Virus record (IMG/VR): IMGVR_UViG_3300025769_000632
Span: 1-28,193 of that record
Source: a virus
Direction: 5' to 3' (one strand)
Length of the DNA stretch: 28,193 bases
The notes below the pieces were generated by a model that worked only from the letters and a program-made list of their open reading frames with translations, was not told the origin of the DNA and ran no database searches. Both the position numbers and the translations under genes were made by a program. This document shows positions 14,745 through 21,867 of the stretch, one piece after another; the stretch's first letter is position 1; every line of letters starts with the position of its first letter.

Positions 14745-17108
14745 ATGGCAGAAAGAATAGTAAGTCCTGGTGTATTTACAAGAGAAAAGGACTTGTCATT
14801 TCTACCTCAAGGGATTGGTGAAATCGGAGCAGCATTAATCGGGTCTACAGTTAAAGGACCTGCATTCGTTCCAACACAGGTACAATCTTTCCAAGAGTTT
14901 CAGCAAGTGTTCGGTGGATTGACAGAAGATTCATATCTACCATATACTGCTCAATCTTATTTGGAAGATGCCGGAACTGCAACAATCGTAAGGGTATTAG
15001 GACAAGGTGGATACACACTCGAAAACCCAGTGGCATTGACAGTATCATCATCGTATGGTAGTAAAGTAGTAGCAGTACTACACCCAACAACACAAATCGT
15101 AACAGATACAGATGTATTTAAATCATCATCAATTACAGACCACAATGGTTCAGCTAATGTATCAGCATCATTGTTCACATTAACATTGAGTGGTTCTGAA
15201 GCAACCGTAGCTAATTACTCAGCATCTTTAAATCCTACAAATGATAACTACTTTACTAAGTTATTTGGATTTGGAGCTAGAGGTTCTGAAGATGCATATG
15301 TACTATCAAACTTCAAAACATTCCAATCTGCTTCATTTGCAATGGGTGGTGAGATTCCTGTAGTAACAATTGATGTTGCTAAAGATATTGATTACTCAAA
15401 AGCATATACTGAAGCAGCTACTCCTTGGATTACTTCACAAAAAGTTGGTGGTAACACAACTAACTTAGTTAAGTTCCATACGTTATCACATGGTAATCCA
15501 ACTAACTACGAATTCAAAGTGGGTATCCAAGATATCAAACCAGCTGGAACTGTTGCAGGTTCTGAGTATGGTTCATTCACTGTAGTGGTTAGAAGAGTAG
15601 ACCAAGACAAAATTAGTGGAACTCCATTCGTAGGTGTGGTTGATTCAGATATCAGACCTAACTTAGTAGAATCATTCCAAAATGTTAACTTAGACCCTGA
15701 TTCACCAAACTATATCGCAAGAGTGATTGGTGATAAGTACATTACTGTTGATGCAAATGGTAAATTATCAACTAATGGTGATTACCCTAACAATTCAGCA
15801 AATATCAGAGTTGAAGTATCAACTGCTGTTGCTAACAAAGGTATCGATGTATCATTAGTACCATTTGGATTCGCAGCACTACAAAATCCGTATGGAAGTA
15901 AGTTCGCATTACCAAACCCATCATACGTTGTATCACAATCAATCAACGCATCTTACAATGAGAAGGCATTCTTAGGATATAACTTTGATTTCGCTACAAC
16001 TGATAACTTAAACTTCTTAGCACCAACACCTGATTCGGCAACTGCTACTGTAGGTACTGCATTCTACTTAGGTGATTGTCGTGATGAATCGGCTGGTGTA
16101 TCTGTAGCACTAAGCGGAACATTATCAGCTAAGAAATTCTTAGTACCATTCCAAGGTGGTTTTGATGGATACAAACCAAACAGAGTTGTTAAGACTGGTA
16201 ATGATATCATTGCAGGAAACACACAAGGATGGGATTGTTCTTCAAACACAGCAACAGGTACTGTGGCATTTAGAAAAGCAATCAATTCAGTATCTAACCC
16301 AGATGAGTTTGATATCAATATGTTGGTAATCCCTGGTCTTATCCACAGATTACACTCTTCAGTAACCACATTCGCTAAAGATATGTGTGAAGATAGACAA
16401 GATACATTCTTTGTAATGGATGCATCCGCATGGGGCGATTCAATCGCAACTGCAACTAACGCAGTTCAGTCATTTGATTCAAACTATGTAGCATCTTACT
16501 ACCCTTGGGTTAAGATTCTTAACACAGATAAGAACAAACCAGTATGGGTGCCACCATCAGTAGTTCTACCAGGCGTTATCGCATTTAACGACCAGGTTGC
16601 CGCTGAGTGGTTCGCTCCAGCAGGTTTGAATAGAGGTGGTTTAACTTCAGTTATCGAAGCTAAGACACGTTTGACAAGAACTGAGAGAGATACACTTTAC
16701 GAAGGTAGATTGAATCCAATCGCTACGTTCCCAGGTCAGGGTGTTACGGTATTCGGACAGAAAACACTACAAGCTAAACCATCAGCATTGGATAGAATCA
16801 ATGTAAGAAGATTGTTAATTGCTGTTAAGAAGTTCATCGCTTCTTCAACTCGTTACTTAGTGTTCGAAAACAACACAGCGGCTACGAGAAACAGATTCTT
16901 ATCAATCGTTAACCCTTACTTGGAATCAATCCAACAAAGACAAGGTTTATACGCATTCCGTGTTGTAATGGATGAAACTAACAACACACCAGACGTAATC
17001 GATAGAAACGTTATGGTGGGTGAGATTTTCTTACAACCAGCTAAGACAGCGGAATTCATAGTTCTTGACTTCAATGTATTACCAACTGGGGCAGCATTTC
17101 CAGAGTAA
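14745..17108 (+). CDS. Contractile tail sheath protein, T4 gp18-like
   Basis: 787 residues (T4 gp18 is 659). The N-terminus MAERIVSPGVFTREKDLSFL, with GIGAALIGSTVKGPAFVPT-type sequence (here EIGAALIGSTVKGPAFVP) and VQSFQEFQQVFGG, is the standard sheath signature. The conserved C-terminal domain is intact: KTRLTRTERDTLYEGRLNPI, GQGVTVFGQKTLQ, LDRINVRRLLIAVKKFI, ENNTAATRNRFLSIVNPYLE and the final FIVLDFNVLPTGAAF. It polymerises around the tail tube and contracts to drive the tube through the envelope. The extra 130 or so residues fall in the middle surface-exposed region. AGGAG at 14734, six bases from the ATG, fixes the start. One of the best ribosome sites in the window, fitting an abundant protein. 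Confidence 0.97.
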   Translation: MAERIVSPGVFTREKDLSFLPQGIGEIGAALIGSTVKGPAFVPTQVQSFQEFQQVFGGLTEDSYLPYTAQSYLEDAGTATIVRVLGQGGYTLENPVALTVSSSYGSKVVAVLHPTTQIVTDTDVFKSSSITDHNGSANVSASLFTLTLSGSEATVANYSASLNPTNDNYFTKLFGFGARGSEDAYVLSNFKTFQSASFAMGGEIPVVTIDVAKDIDYSKAYTEAATPWITSQKVGGNTTNLVKFHTLSHGNPTNYEFKVGIQDIKPAGTVAGSEYGSFTVVVRRVDQDKISGTPFVGVVDSDIRPNLVESFQNVNLDPDSPNYIARVIGDKYITVDANGKLSTNGDYPNNSANIRVEVSTAVANKGIDVSLVPFGFAALQNPYGSKFALPNPSYVVSQSINASYNEKAFLGYNFDFATTDNLNFLAPTPDSATATVGTAFYLGDCRDESAGVSVALSGTLSAKKFLVPFQGGFDGYKPNRVVKTGNDIIAGNTQGWDCSSNTATGTVAFRKAINSVSNPDEFDINMLVIPGLIHRLHSSVTTFAKDMCEDRQDTFFVMDASAWGDSIATATNAVQSFDSNYVASYYPWVKILNTDKNKPVWVPPSVVLPGVIAFNDQVAAEWFAPAGLNRGGLTSVIEAKTRLTRTERDTLYEGRLNPIATFPGQGVTVFGQKTLQAKPSALDRINVRRLLIAVKKFIASSTRYLVFENNTAATRNRFLSIVNPYLESIQQRQGLYAFRVVMDETNNTPDVIDRNVMVGEIFLQPAKTAEFIVLDFNVLPTGAAFPE

Positions 17109-17119
17109 ATGAAAGATAA

Positions 17120-17161
17120 TTTAGTTCCCCCGAAAATTTTGGGGGGACTAAATACTTTTTT
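17120..17161 (+). terminator. Intrinsic terminator after the sheath gene
   Basis: Twelve-pair stem, TTTAGTTCCCCC with GGGGGGACTAAA (one G-T pair), loop GAAAATTTT, followed after TAC by TTTTTT. Starts 12 bases after the sheath stop. Confidence 0.85.
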
Positions 17162-17170
17162 GAAAAGAAC

Positions 17171-17180
17171 TATATTTATT
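17171..17180 (+). promoter_or_regulatory. Putative late promoter element TATATTTATT
   Basis: Variant of the decamer, 10 bases after the terminator T-tract and 24 bases before the tube gene ATG at 17205. Confidence 0.5.
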
Positions 17181-17204
17181 AGAAAGAGATAATAGGAGAC
17201 ATAA

Positions 17205-17693
17205 ATGGCACAATTATTAGACCCAACAGAAGTAATGTTCACATCATTCGAACCGAAGATGTCGAACAGGTTCATTATGTACATCGAAGGAATTCCAGCG
17301 TACTTAGTGAAAGCGGCCAACAGACCTGAGATAACAAATGGTAAAGTTACCATTGACCACATTAACGTTAGAAGATACGTGAAGGGTAGAAGTGAGTGGA
17401 GTGATTTAGCAATTTCATTGTACGACCCAGTAGTTCCATCAGCAGCACAAGCCGCAATGGAGTGGGTACGTTTACATCACGAATCTGTAACTGGTAGAGA
17501 CGGTTACTCTGATTTCTACAAGAAGGATATCACATTTAACAGTTTGGGTCCTGTTGGTGATAAAGTAGAAGAGTGGACGTTGAAGGGAGCTTACATCCAA
17601 ACGGCTAAGTTCTCAGATATGGATTACACAGGTGAAGATTTAGCAACTGTAGATTTGACACTTACATACGATTACGCAATACTACAATATTAA
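17205..17693 (+). CDS. Tail tube protein, T4 gp19-like
   Basis: 162 residues, almost the length of T4 gp19 (163). Begins MAQLLDPTEVMFTSFEPKMS with NRFIMYIEGIPAYLVKAANRP next, the conserved tube start (NRF......IPA.L.K...RP). Further matches: SEWSDLAISLYDPVVPSAAQ, MEWVRLHHESVTGRDGYSDF, KKDITFNSLGPVGDKVEEW and the ending DLTLTYDYAIL. The protein stacks as hexameric rings to make the inner tube around which the sheath is built. AGGAG at 17194 is six bases from the start codon, as for the sheath. It has its own promoter-like site and is followed by its own terminator, so the sheath-to-tube ratio can be set separately. Confidence 0.95.
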   Translation: MAQLLDPTEVMFTSFEPKMSNRFIMYIEGIPAYLVKAANRPEITNGKVTIDHINVRRYVKGRSEWSDLAISLYDPVVPSAAQAAMEWVRLHHESVTGRDGYSDFYKKDITFNSLGPVGDKVEEWTLKGAYIQTAKFSDMDYTGEDLATVDLTLTYDYAILQY

Positions 17694-17732
17694 TTTTCGG
17701 ATTATACTACTAATTACAAATTGGTAATTGAG

Positions 17733-17760
17733 AACCCCAACATAAATGTTGGGGTTTTTT
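17733..17760 (+). terminator. Intrinsic terminator after the tube gene
   Basis: Ten-pair stem, AACCCCAACA with TGTTGGGGTT, loop TAAA, then TTTT. A second small hairpin (AATTAC 17712-17717 with GTAATT 17724-17729) lies just upstream. Confidence 0.92.
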
Positions 17761-17780
17761 CACTTATAAATCCAGAGTTA

Positions 17781-17790
17781 CATATTTATA
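17781..17790 (+). promoter_or_regulatory. Putative late promoter element CATATTTATA
   Basis: Exact copy of the decamer, 20 bases after the terminator and 43 bases before ATG 17834. Confidence 0.55.
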
Positions 17791-17833
17791 TACGGTTAAC
17801 CACTAATATAGTTTTAAAACAAAGAGTAATGTT

Positions 17834-18721
17834 ATGAGCACAGAAAAGCAATTACAAGATGAGTACACTGCACCAACTTCCAATCAGGAAATGGTGGAGA
17901 TGGCTAAACAACAATACGAACAACAGAAGGTATCTGATTATAAGTTCCCTACTGAAATCGTAGAGTTACCATCCAGAGGGTTGATATACCCACAGGATAA
18001 TCCACTTTCATCAGGAAAAGTGGAAATGAAATATATGACCGCAAAAGAAGAGGATATCCTTACAACACAGTCATATATCAAAGATGGTTCGGTATTAGAC
18101 CGATTGTTCCAATCCCTAATTATTTCAAATGGTGAAGGTAAGCCGGTCAAATACGTTGATATCACAATGGGTGATAAGAACGCAGTAATGATTGCCGCCA
18201 GAATCTTAGGTTATGGTAAGGATTACGAAGTTGAGATTGATGACCCAACCTCACCAGGAAATAAGCAAAAAGATGTTATTGATTTAACTCAATTCGAAGC
18301 AGTTGAGTACGATGGTTCAAATCAAACCGAACTAAACAAAAATGAATTTGAGTTTGAGTTACCACAATCCAAAAGAAAGATTACATTTTCGGCATTAACT
18401 GAAAGTAAGGAGCGAAAAATCAAACATCAGTTAGAGGATTCTAAGAAAGCCGCTCGCCGGATGAAAGATACAACCGACAGGCAACTTACGACGAGGTTAA
18501 AAAACACAATCACATCAGTTGATGGTGAAACCGACCAGAAGCTAATAAACGAATTTGTGGATAACGAATTATTTGCGGTAGACTCAAGGGCCCTCAGAGC
18601 GTACATAAATACAGTTGTTCCAGATGTTGATTTAACATATGAATTTATATCTGAGGAAACCGGGGAAAGGAGAGAGATGCTACTGCCGATGGATATCGGG
18701 TTTTTTTGGCCTAAATCCTAA
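17834..18721 (+). CDS. Baseplate hub/tail assembly protein, T4 gp26-like; frameshift donor
   Basis: 295 residues in the zero frame (T4 gp26 is 208). The signature is EIVELPSRGLIYPQ near residue 41-54 followed by VEMKYMTAKEEDILTTQSYI near 63-82 and then GDKNAVMIAARILGYGKDYE near 125, the pattern of T4-type baseplate gp26 proteins. The C-terminal half is charged and helical (KERKIKHQLEDSKKAARRMK). It sits between the tail tube and the tape measure, where long-tailed phages keep their tail assembly chaperone pair. The last codons pass through GGG TTT TTT TGG and stop 12 bases later, while the +1 frame continues into the next feature. An assembly-chaperone role is inferred. AAAGAG is the weak ribosome site. 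Confidence 0.8.
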   Translation: MSTEKQLQDEYTAPTSNQEMVEMAKQQYEQQKVSDYKFPTEIVELPSRGLIYPQDNPLSSGKVEMKYMTAKEEDILTTQSYIKDGSVLDRLFQSLIISNGEGKPVKYVDITMGDKNAVMIAARILGYGKDYEVEIDDPTSPGNKQKDVIDLTQFEAVEYDGSNQTELNKNEFEFELPQSKRKITFSALTESKERKIKHQLEDSKKAARRMKDTTDRQLTTRLKNTITSVDGETDQKLINEFVDNELFAVDSRALRAYINTVVPDVDLTYEFISEETGERREMLLPMDIGFFWPKS

Positions 18722-18914
18722 TTACAGAAAGCATCTTCACTCACAACTTTTTGATTTAATTTATCACGGAAATGGTGGATTTACATGGAATGATGTTTAT
18801 AATATGCCTGTTTGGGCTAGAACATTCTACATTACTAAAATTGTAGAATTTAAAGAAGCTGAAAAGAAGGCACATGATAAAGAAATGAAGAAAGCAAAAT
18901 CAAGAAGAAGATAA
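18639..18914 (+). CDS. Overlapping +1-frame gene, probable frameshift extension of the gp26-like protein
   Basis: The longest ATG in this frame is at 18639, but no ribosome site precedes it and its first 23 codons are out-of-frame gp26-like sequence. Meaningful sequence begins at the slip site: FFGLNPNYRKHLHSQLFDLI, then YHGNGGFTWNDVYNMPVWAR and TFYITKIVEF with a basic tail. This resembles the small gp51-type or gpT-type parts of tail assembly chaperones (...GGF....VYNMP..LR.FY...). A +1 shift at 18701-18707 would join 291 gp26-like residues to 68 residues from here, a 359-residue fusion. A -2 shift gives the same frame. The alternative is separate initiation at 18639. Confidence 0.72.
   Translation: MNLYLRKPGKGERCYCRWISGFFGLNPNYRKHLHSQLFDLIYHGNGGFTWNDVYNMPVWARTFYITKIVEFKEAEKKAHDKEMKKAKSRRR
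18698..18709 (+). promoter_or_regulatory. Candidate programmed frameshift / slippage site GGGTTTTTTTGG
   Basis: In the zero frame the codons are GGG TTT TTT TGG CCT AAA TCC TAA. A +1 move (or -2, or loss of one T by polymerase slippage) on the seven-T run reads GGG TTT TTT GGC CTA AAT CCT and enters the downstream frame. The run lies at the exact border where conserved-looking sequence passes from one frame to the other. Confidence 0.68.
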
Positions 18915-18918
18915 TATG

Positions 18919-18946
18919 AATACCCAACAATTTTGTTGGGTATTTC
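18919..18946 (+). terminator. Intrinsic terminator before the tape measure unit
   Basis: Ten- to eleven-pair stem, ATACCCAACA with TGTTGGGTAT, loop ATTT, then a T-rich tail TTTCTATATTTATA that merges with the next promoter element. Starts 5 bases after the frameshift extension. Confidence 0.85.
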
Positions 18947-18956
18947 TATATTTATA
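18947..18956 (+). promoter_or_regulatory. Putative late promoter element TATATTTATA
   Basis: Decamer with T in the first place, immediately after the terminator stem and 27 bases before ATG 18984. It matches TAnnTTTR of the Bacteroidota -7 box. Confidence 0.52.
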
Positions 18957-18983
18957 CTATATAGAACAAACGGAGTATCTAAT

Positions 18984-19187
18984 ATGGCTAGACTTACAAA
19001 AACAAATTTAACAGAACATTTCAGAAACCAAGGGTTATCTGAAGGATTTATTGATAGGTTTTTCAAAAATATCAAAAAGCAGAACAAAGAAAAGGAACTT
19101 GAAAAGCTTACTCAAGACCCAGAGTATCAGAGAATCCTTAAAAAATACAACATAAAACCAGTAGACTGGAATCAGACATCTCTATAA
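18984..19187 (+). CDS. Small basic helical protein, 67 aa, unknown function
   Basis: The start is ATG 18984, because GGAG at 18972-18975 lies eight bases before it and the promoter element falls upstream; a longer frame from 18933 would run through the terminator and promoter. Sequence: MARLTKTNLTEHFRNQGLSE, then GFIDRFFKNIKKQNKEKELE and DPEYQRILKKYNIKPVDWNQ. It is charged, predicted all-helical, and looks like a small binding or assembly factor. It precedes the tape measure gene by 13 bases and must be co-expressed with it. Such small genes next to tape measure genes are common. Function unknown. Confidence 0.65.
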   Translation: MARLTKTNLTEHFRNQGLSEGFIDRFFKNIKKQNKEKELEKLTQDPEYQRILKKYNIKPVDWNQTSL

Positions 19188-19200
19188 TTTGAGTTTATAA

Positions 19201-21867
19201 ATGGCAGAAGATTTCAATAAAGATACACAAAAACGAATCGCAGCTGTAAAAGGTGAAGAGGCGATTCAAAGAAATCTGTCTGCCATATTGCAAGATAGGA
19301 TTACAAAGACTGGAAATCTAACCACTGCTCAAAAGGAGTTGATAGATGAGATAAAAGGTCAGAAGTCCTTGGAATCAAAACTCACATCAATACAAGAAAA
19401 GAAAAATGAGATAATTGAGAAGTATAAGGGTGTTAATAAAGATATTGGCATCGCACTACTTAAACAATTAGAGGATGCCGAAGAGTTAGTTAAGCAGGAG
19501 AAACAGCGTAAAGATTTAGCTGATGAAATAAATGGGTATTACGAAGATGCTAATGATAGTCTATACACCAGTTTAGGTACTATGGGTGATATGCTCAAAG
19601 CAGGTACTGGTATTGCTGCAGCTATGGCTCTATTCAAAGGATTAACTGAACAGATTGGAGCAGCATTTCAAAACACAATTGGATTCGCATCAGAACTAAA
19701 TAAAGAATTGGGTATGGATGGTGGGCAAGCAATGCTTCAGGGAATCAAAAACCTATCACCGGAGATTCTTTTTTCTAGATTTAGTGTAGAGGAGTTGAAT
19801 CAAGCAACTAAAGATTTTGCAGAAACAATGGGTACAACTGCTGGGTTAACGAACAATATGCGTAACGCAATGGCAGAAATGACTAAATTTGGTGTGGGTG
19901 GTGAAGATGCAGCTAAGTTAGCACAATCATTTGATAGTGCTACAGGTGATTCTCAACAACTAACTACCGACATCAAAAATATGGCTAAAGATGCGGGTGT
20001 GATGGCGAGTGGTGTATTCAAAGATTTAGGAGCTCAGCAGAGACGAATAGTGGGACTAACCGAAAAAGAAATAAAGTTACTCGCTAAAAAAACAATCGAA
20101 CTAAGTAAGCAAGGATTACACCTTTCAGATATGCAGGATATTGCTAATAATATGATGGATATCGAAAGTACTATGAAAGCTCAATCTAAAGCCAGAGTGA
20201 TGTTACAGGGTAAGTTAACACAAGACCAAATTCAGGGTATGGGTGCTATGCAGGCAGCCGCTTTAGAGTATCAGAGAACAGGCGACGAGAAAGCACTACA
20301 GAAAGCCATAGAACAGACCAAGATGTCCGCTGAACAATTCGCCGAGCTCGGACCACGTGGGCAAGAGGTATATGCGGAAGCTATTGGTGTGAGTGCTGAT
20401 AAGTTAGCAGAGATGATTCAAATTCAAAGTGCAACTGTTACCGAATCTGGCCCACTAGCCGATGCCGCATCGACCGCAATGGAACTGTGGGAAAGAGTAC
20501 CTGGTGGTTTAAAAGAAGCAACTACTGGATTGATTGCATACATCGCACAAATGGCTATCCTAAATACTATGCAGGGTAGAGGTACAGGTCTTGGTAATCT
20601 GAATCCATTTAAGAAAAAAGGTGGCGGTGGTGGTGGAGTTCCAGGAATGGAATCTACACAAGATGCCGGAGGGCAAGCAGGTCAAGCCGCACAAGGTAGT
20701 GGTGGTGGATTAAAATCATTAGCCGATGGTTTAAGAGAAATGGGTGATGCTAAAGTATTAGCAGGTGTTGGTGTAGTTGCATTAGCAGGGCCAGCATTTG
20801 TTATAGCACTTCCATCCATCCCATTCCTATTGTTTATGGGTAAAGTTAAACTAAAGGCATTGGAAGAAAATTTTGGAAGTTTGGGTAGAGGTTTGGCTCA
20901 AATGCCACAAGGTGCGTTAGGTGCATTAACAATGATGTTAGTGGGACCGGCACTTGCGGTAGGACTATTAGCAATTCCATTCTTAGCATTCATGTCCATC
21001 CCAGCAACTGGACCTATAATTCAAGCAAACTTTACAGCATTAGCCGCTGGTTTAGCAGCATTTGGTAATCCGGGTACGGCTGTGTTTGTATTAATTGGTA
21101 TTGGATTGATGGCAGCATTAGGTGCGGCTATGATTCCATTCGCATTCGCATTATCTTTGCTATCACCATTAATAGAGGCATTTGGTAATGTTATTGTAGG
21201 TGTTATGAGTGCAGTTCCACCAATCATTCAGGCAATAGCCGATGGATTTGTAACAATGTTAGGTGCGATAACACCAGAAGCAATCGCAGGATTGTTACTA
21301 TTAGGACCTGCTTTGATGCTGGCATCGGTTGGTATGTTGGCATTCTCAGCATCATTATTAGTAGGTGCATTTGCTAGTTGGTTTGGTGGTGGATTAGTAG
21401 ACCAAATAGTAGAATTATCAAAAGTTGGACCAGGAGTTAAAGATGCTGGTGATGGGTTGGCAGCGGTGGCAGATAATATGTCGATAGTTACCGAATCTAT
21501 GAGTGGTATGGGTGATTTAGTATCACCAATGTTCCAATTATCAAGCGCATTATATTCTATAAGTGGTGGATTGGTAGCAGTTGCTGGTGCGGGATTACTC
21601 GCAATACCAATATTCGGTGCAATAGCTGGATTGGCAGCTCTAGCACCTACATTAATGGGTCTTGGTGAGTTCTTCGGAATGGGTGGCGGTGATTCTGAGA
21701 GTTCAGATAGTAGTGGTGGTGGTAACGCAGAATTATTAGAAGAGATAAAAGGGTTACGCAGTGATATTAAAGCACAACCTATTGTACTAAACATCGATGG
21801 TAAAGCAGTACAGAAGATAACAAGAGTACAAAGTAGACAGAGTGTATCAACAAGAGGATTTAGCTAA
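19201..21867 (+). CDS. Tape measure protein
   Basis: 888 residues. The N-terminal 110 residues are charged coiled coil (TTAQKELIDEIKGQKSLESK, QLEDAEELVKQEKQRKDL). Hydrophobic helices follow near 135 (TGIAAAMALFKGL), and residues about 515-800 are a long run of Ala/Gly/Leu-rich hydrophobic helices (for example AGVGVVALAGPAFVIALPSI, LGALTMMLVGPALAVGLLAI). A Gly-rich linker near 470-490 (KKKGGGGGGVPG) divides the halves. The size, pattern and position after tube and chaperone genes identify the tail-length ruler. It spans the tail lumen and is ejected on infection. At the usual 0.15 nm per residue, the tail would be around 130 nm, a rough estimate. Confidence 0.9.
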   Translation: MAEDFNKDTQKRIAAVKGEEAIQRNLSAILQDRITKTGNLTTAQKELIDEIKGQKSLESKLTSIQEKKNEIIEKYKGVNKDIGIALLKQLEDAEELVKQEKQRKDLADEINGYYEDANDSLYTSLGTMGDMLKAGTGIAAAMALFKGLTEQIGAAFQNTIGFASELNKELGMDGGQAMLQGIKNLSPEILFSRFSVEELNQATKDFAETMGTTAGLTNNMRNAMAEMTKFGVGGEDAAKLAQSFDSATGDSQQLTTDIKNMAKDAGVMASGVFKDLGAQQRRIVGLTEKEIKLLAKKTIELSKQGLHLSDMQDIANNMMDIESTMKAQSKARVMLQGKLTQDQIQGMGAMQAAALEYQRTGDEKALQKAIEQTKMSAEQFAELGPRGQEVYAEAIGVSADKLAEMIQIQSATVTESGPLADAASTAMELWERVPGGLKEATTGLIAYIAQMAILNTMQGRGTGLGNLNPFKKKGGGGGGVPGMESTQDAGGQAGQAAQGSGGGLKSLADGLREMGDAKVLAGVGVVALAGPAFVIALPSIPFLLFMGKVKLKALEENFGSLGRGLAQMPQGALGALTMMLVGPALAVGLLAIPFLAFMSIPATGPIIQANFTALAAGLAAFGNPGTAVFVLIGIGLMAALGAAMIPFAFALSLLSPLIEAFGNVIVGVMSAVPPIIQAIADGFVTMLGAITPEAIAGLLLLGPALMLASVGMLAFSASLLVGAFASWFGGGLVDQIVELSKVGPGVKDAGDGLAAVADNMSIVTESMSGMGDLVSPMFQLSSALYSISGGLVAVAGAGLLAIPIFGAIAGLAALAPTLMGLGEFFGMGGGDSESSDSSGGGNAELLEEIKGLRSDIKAQPIVLNIDGKAVQKITRVQSRQSVSTRGFS

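Noticed and set aside
896-18956. Reading the decamers as minus-strand T4 late promoters (TATAAATA).
   Set aside because: No minus-strand genes lie downstream of them in that direction; every copy is just upstream of a + strand start codon.
18933-18983. Upstream ATG at 18933 as the start of the 67-aa gene.
   Set aside because: It lies inside the terminator stem and would need transcription through the promoter element; ATG 18984 has a good GGAG.
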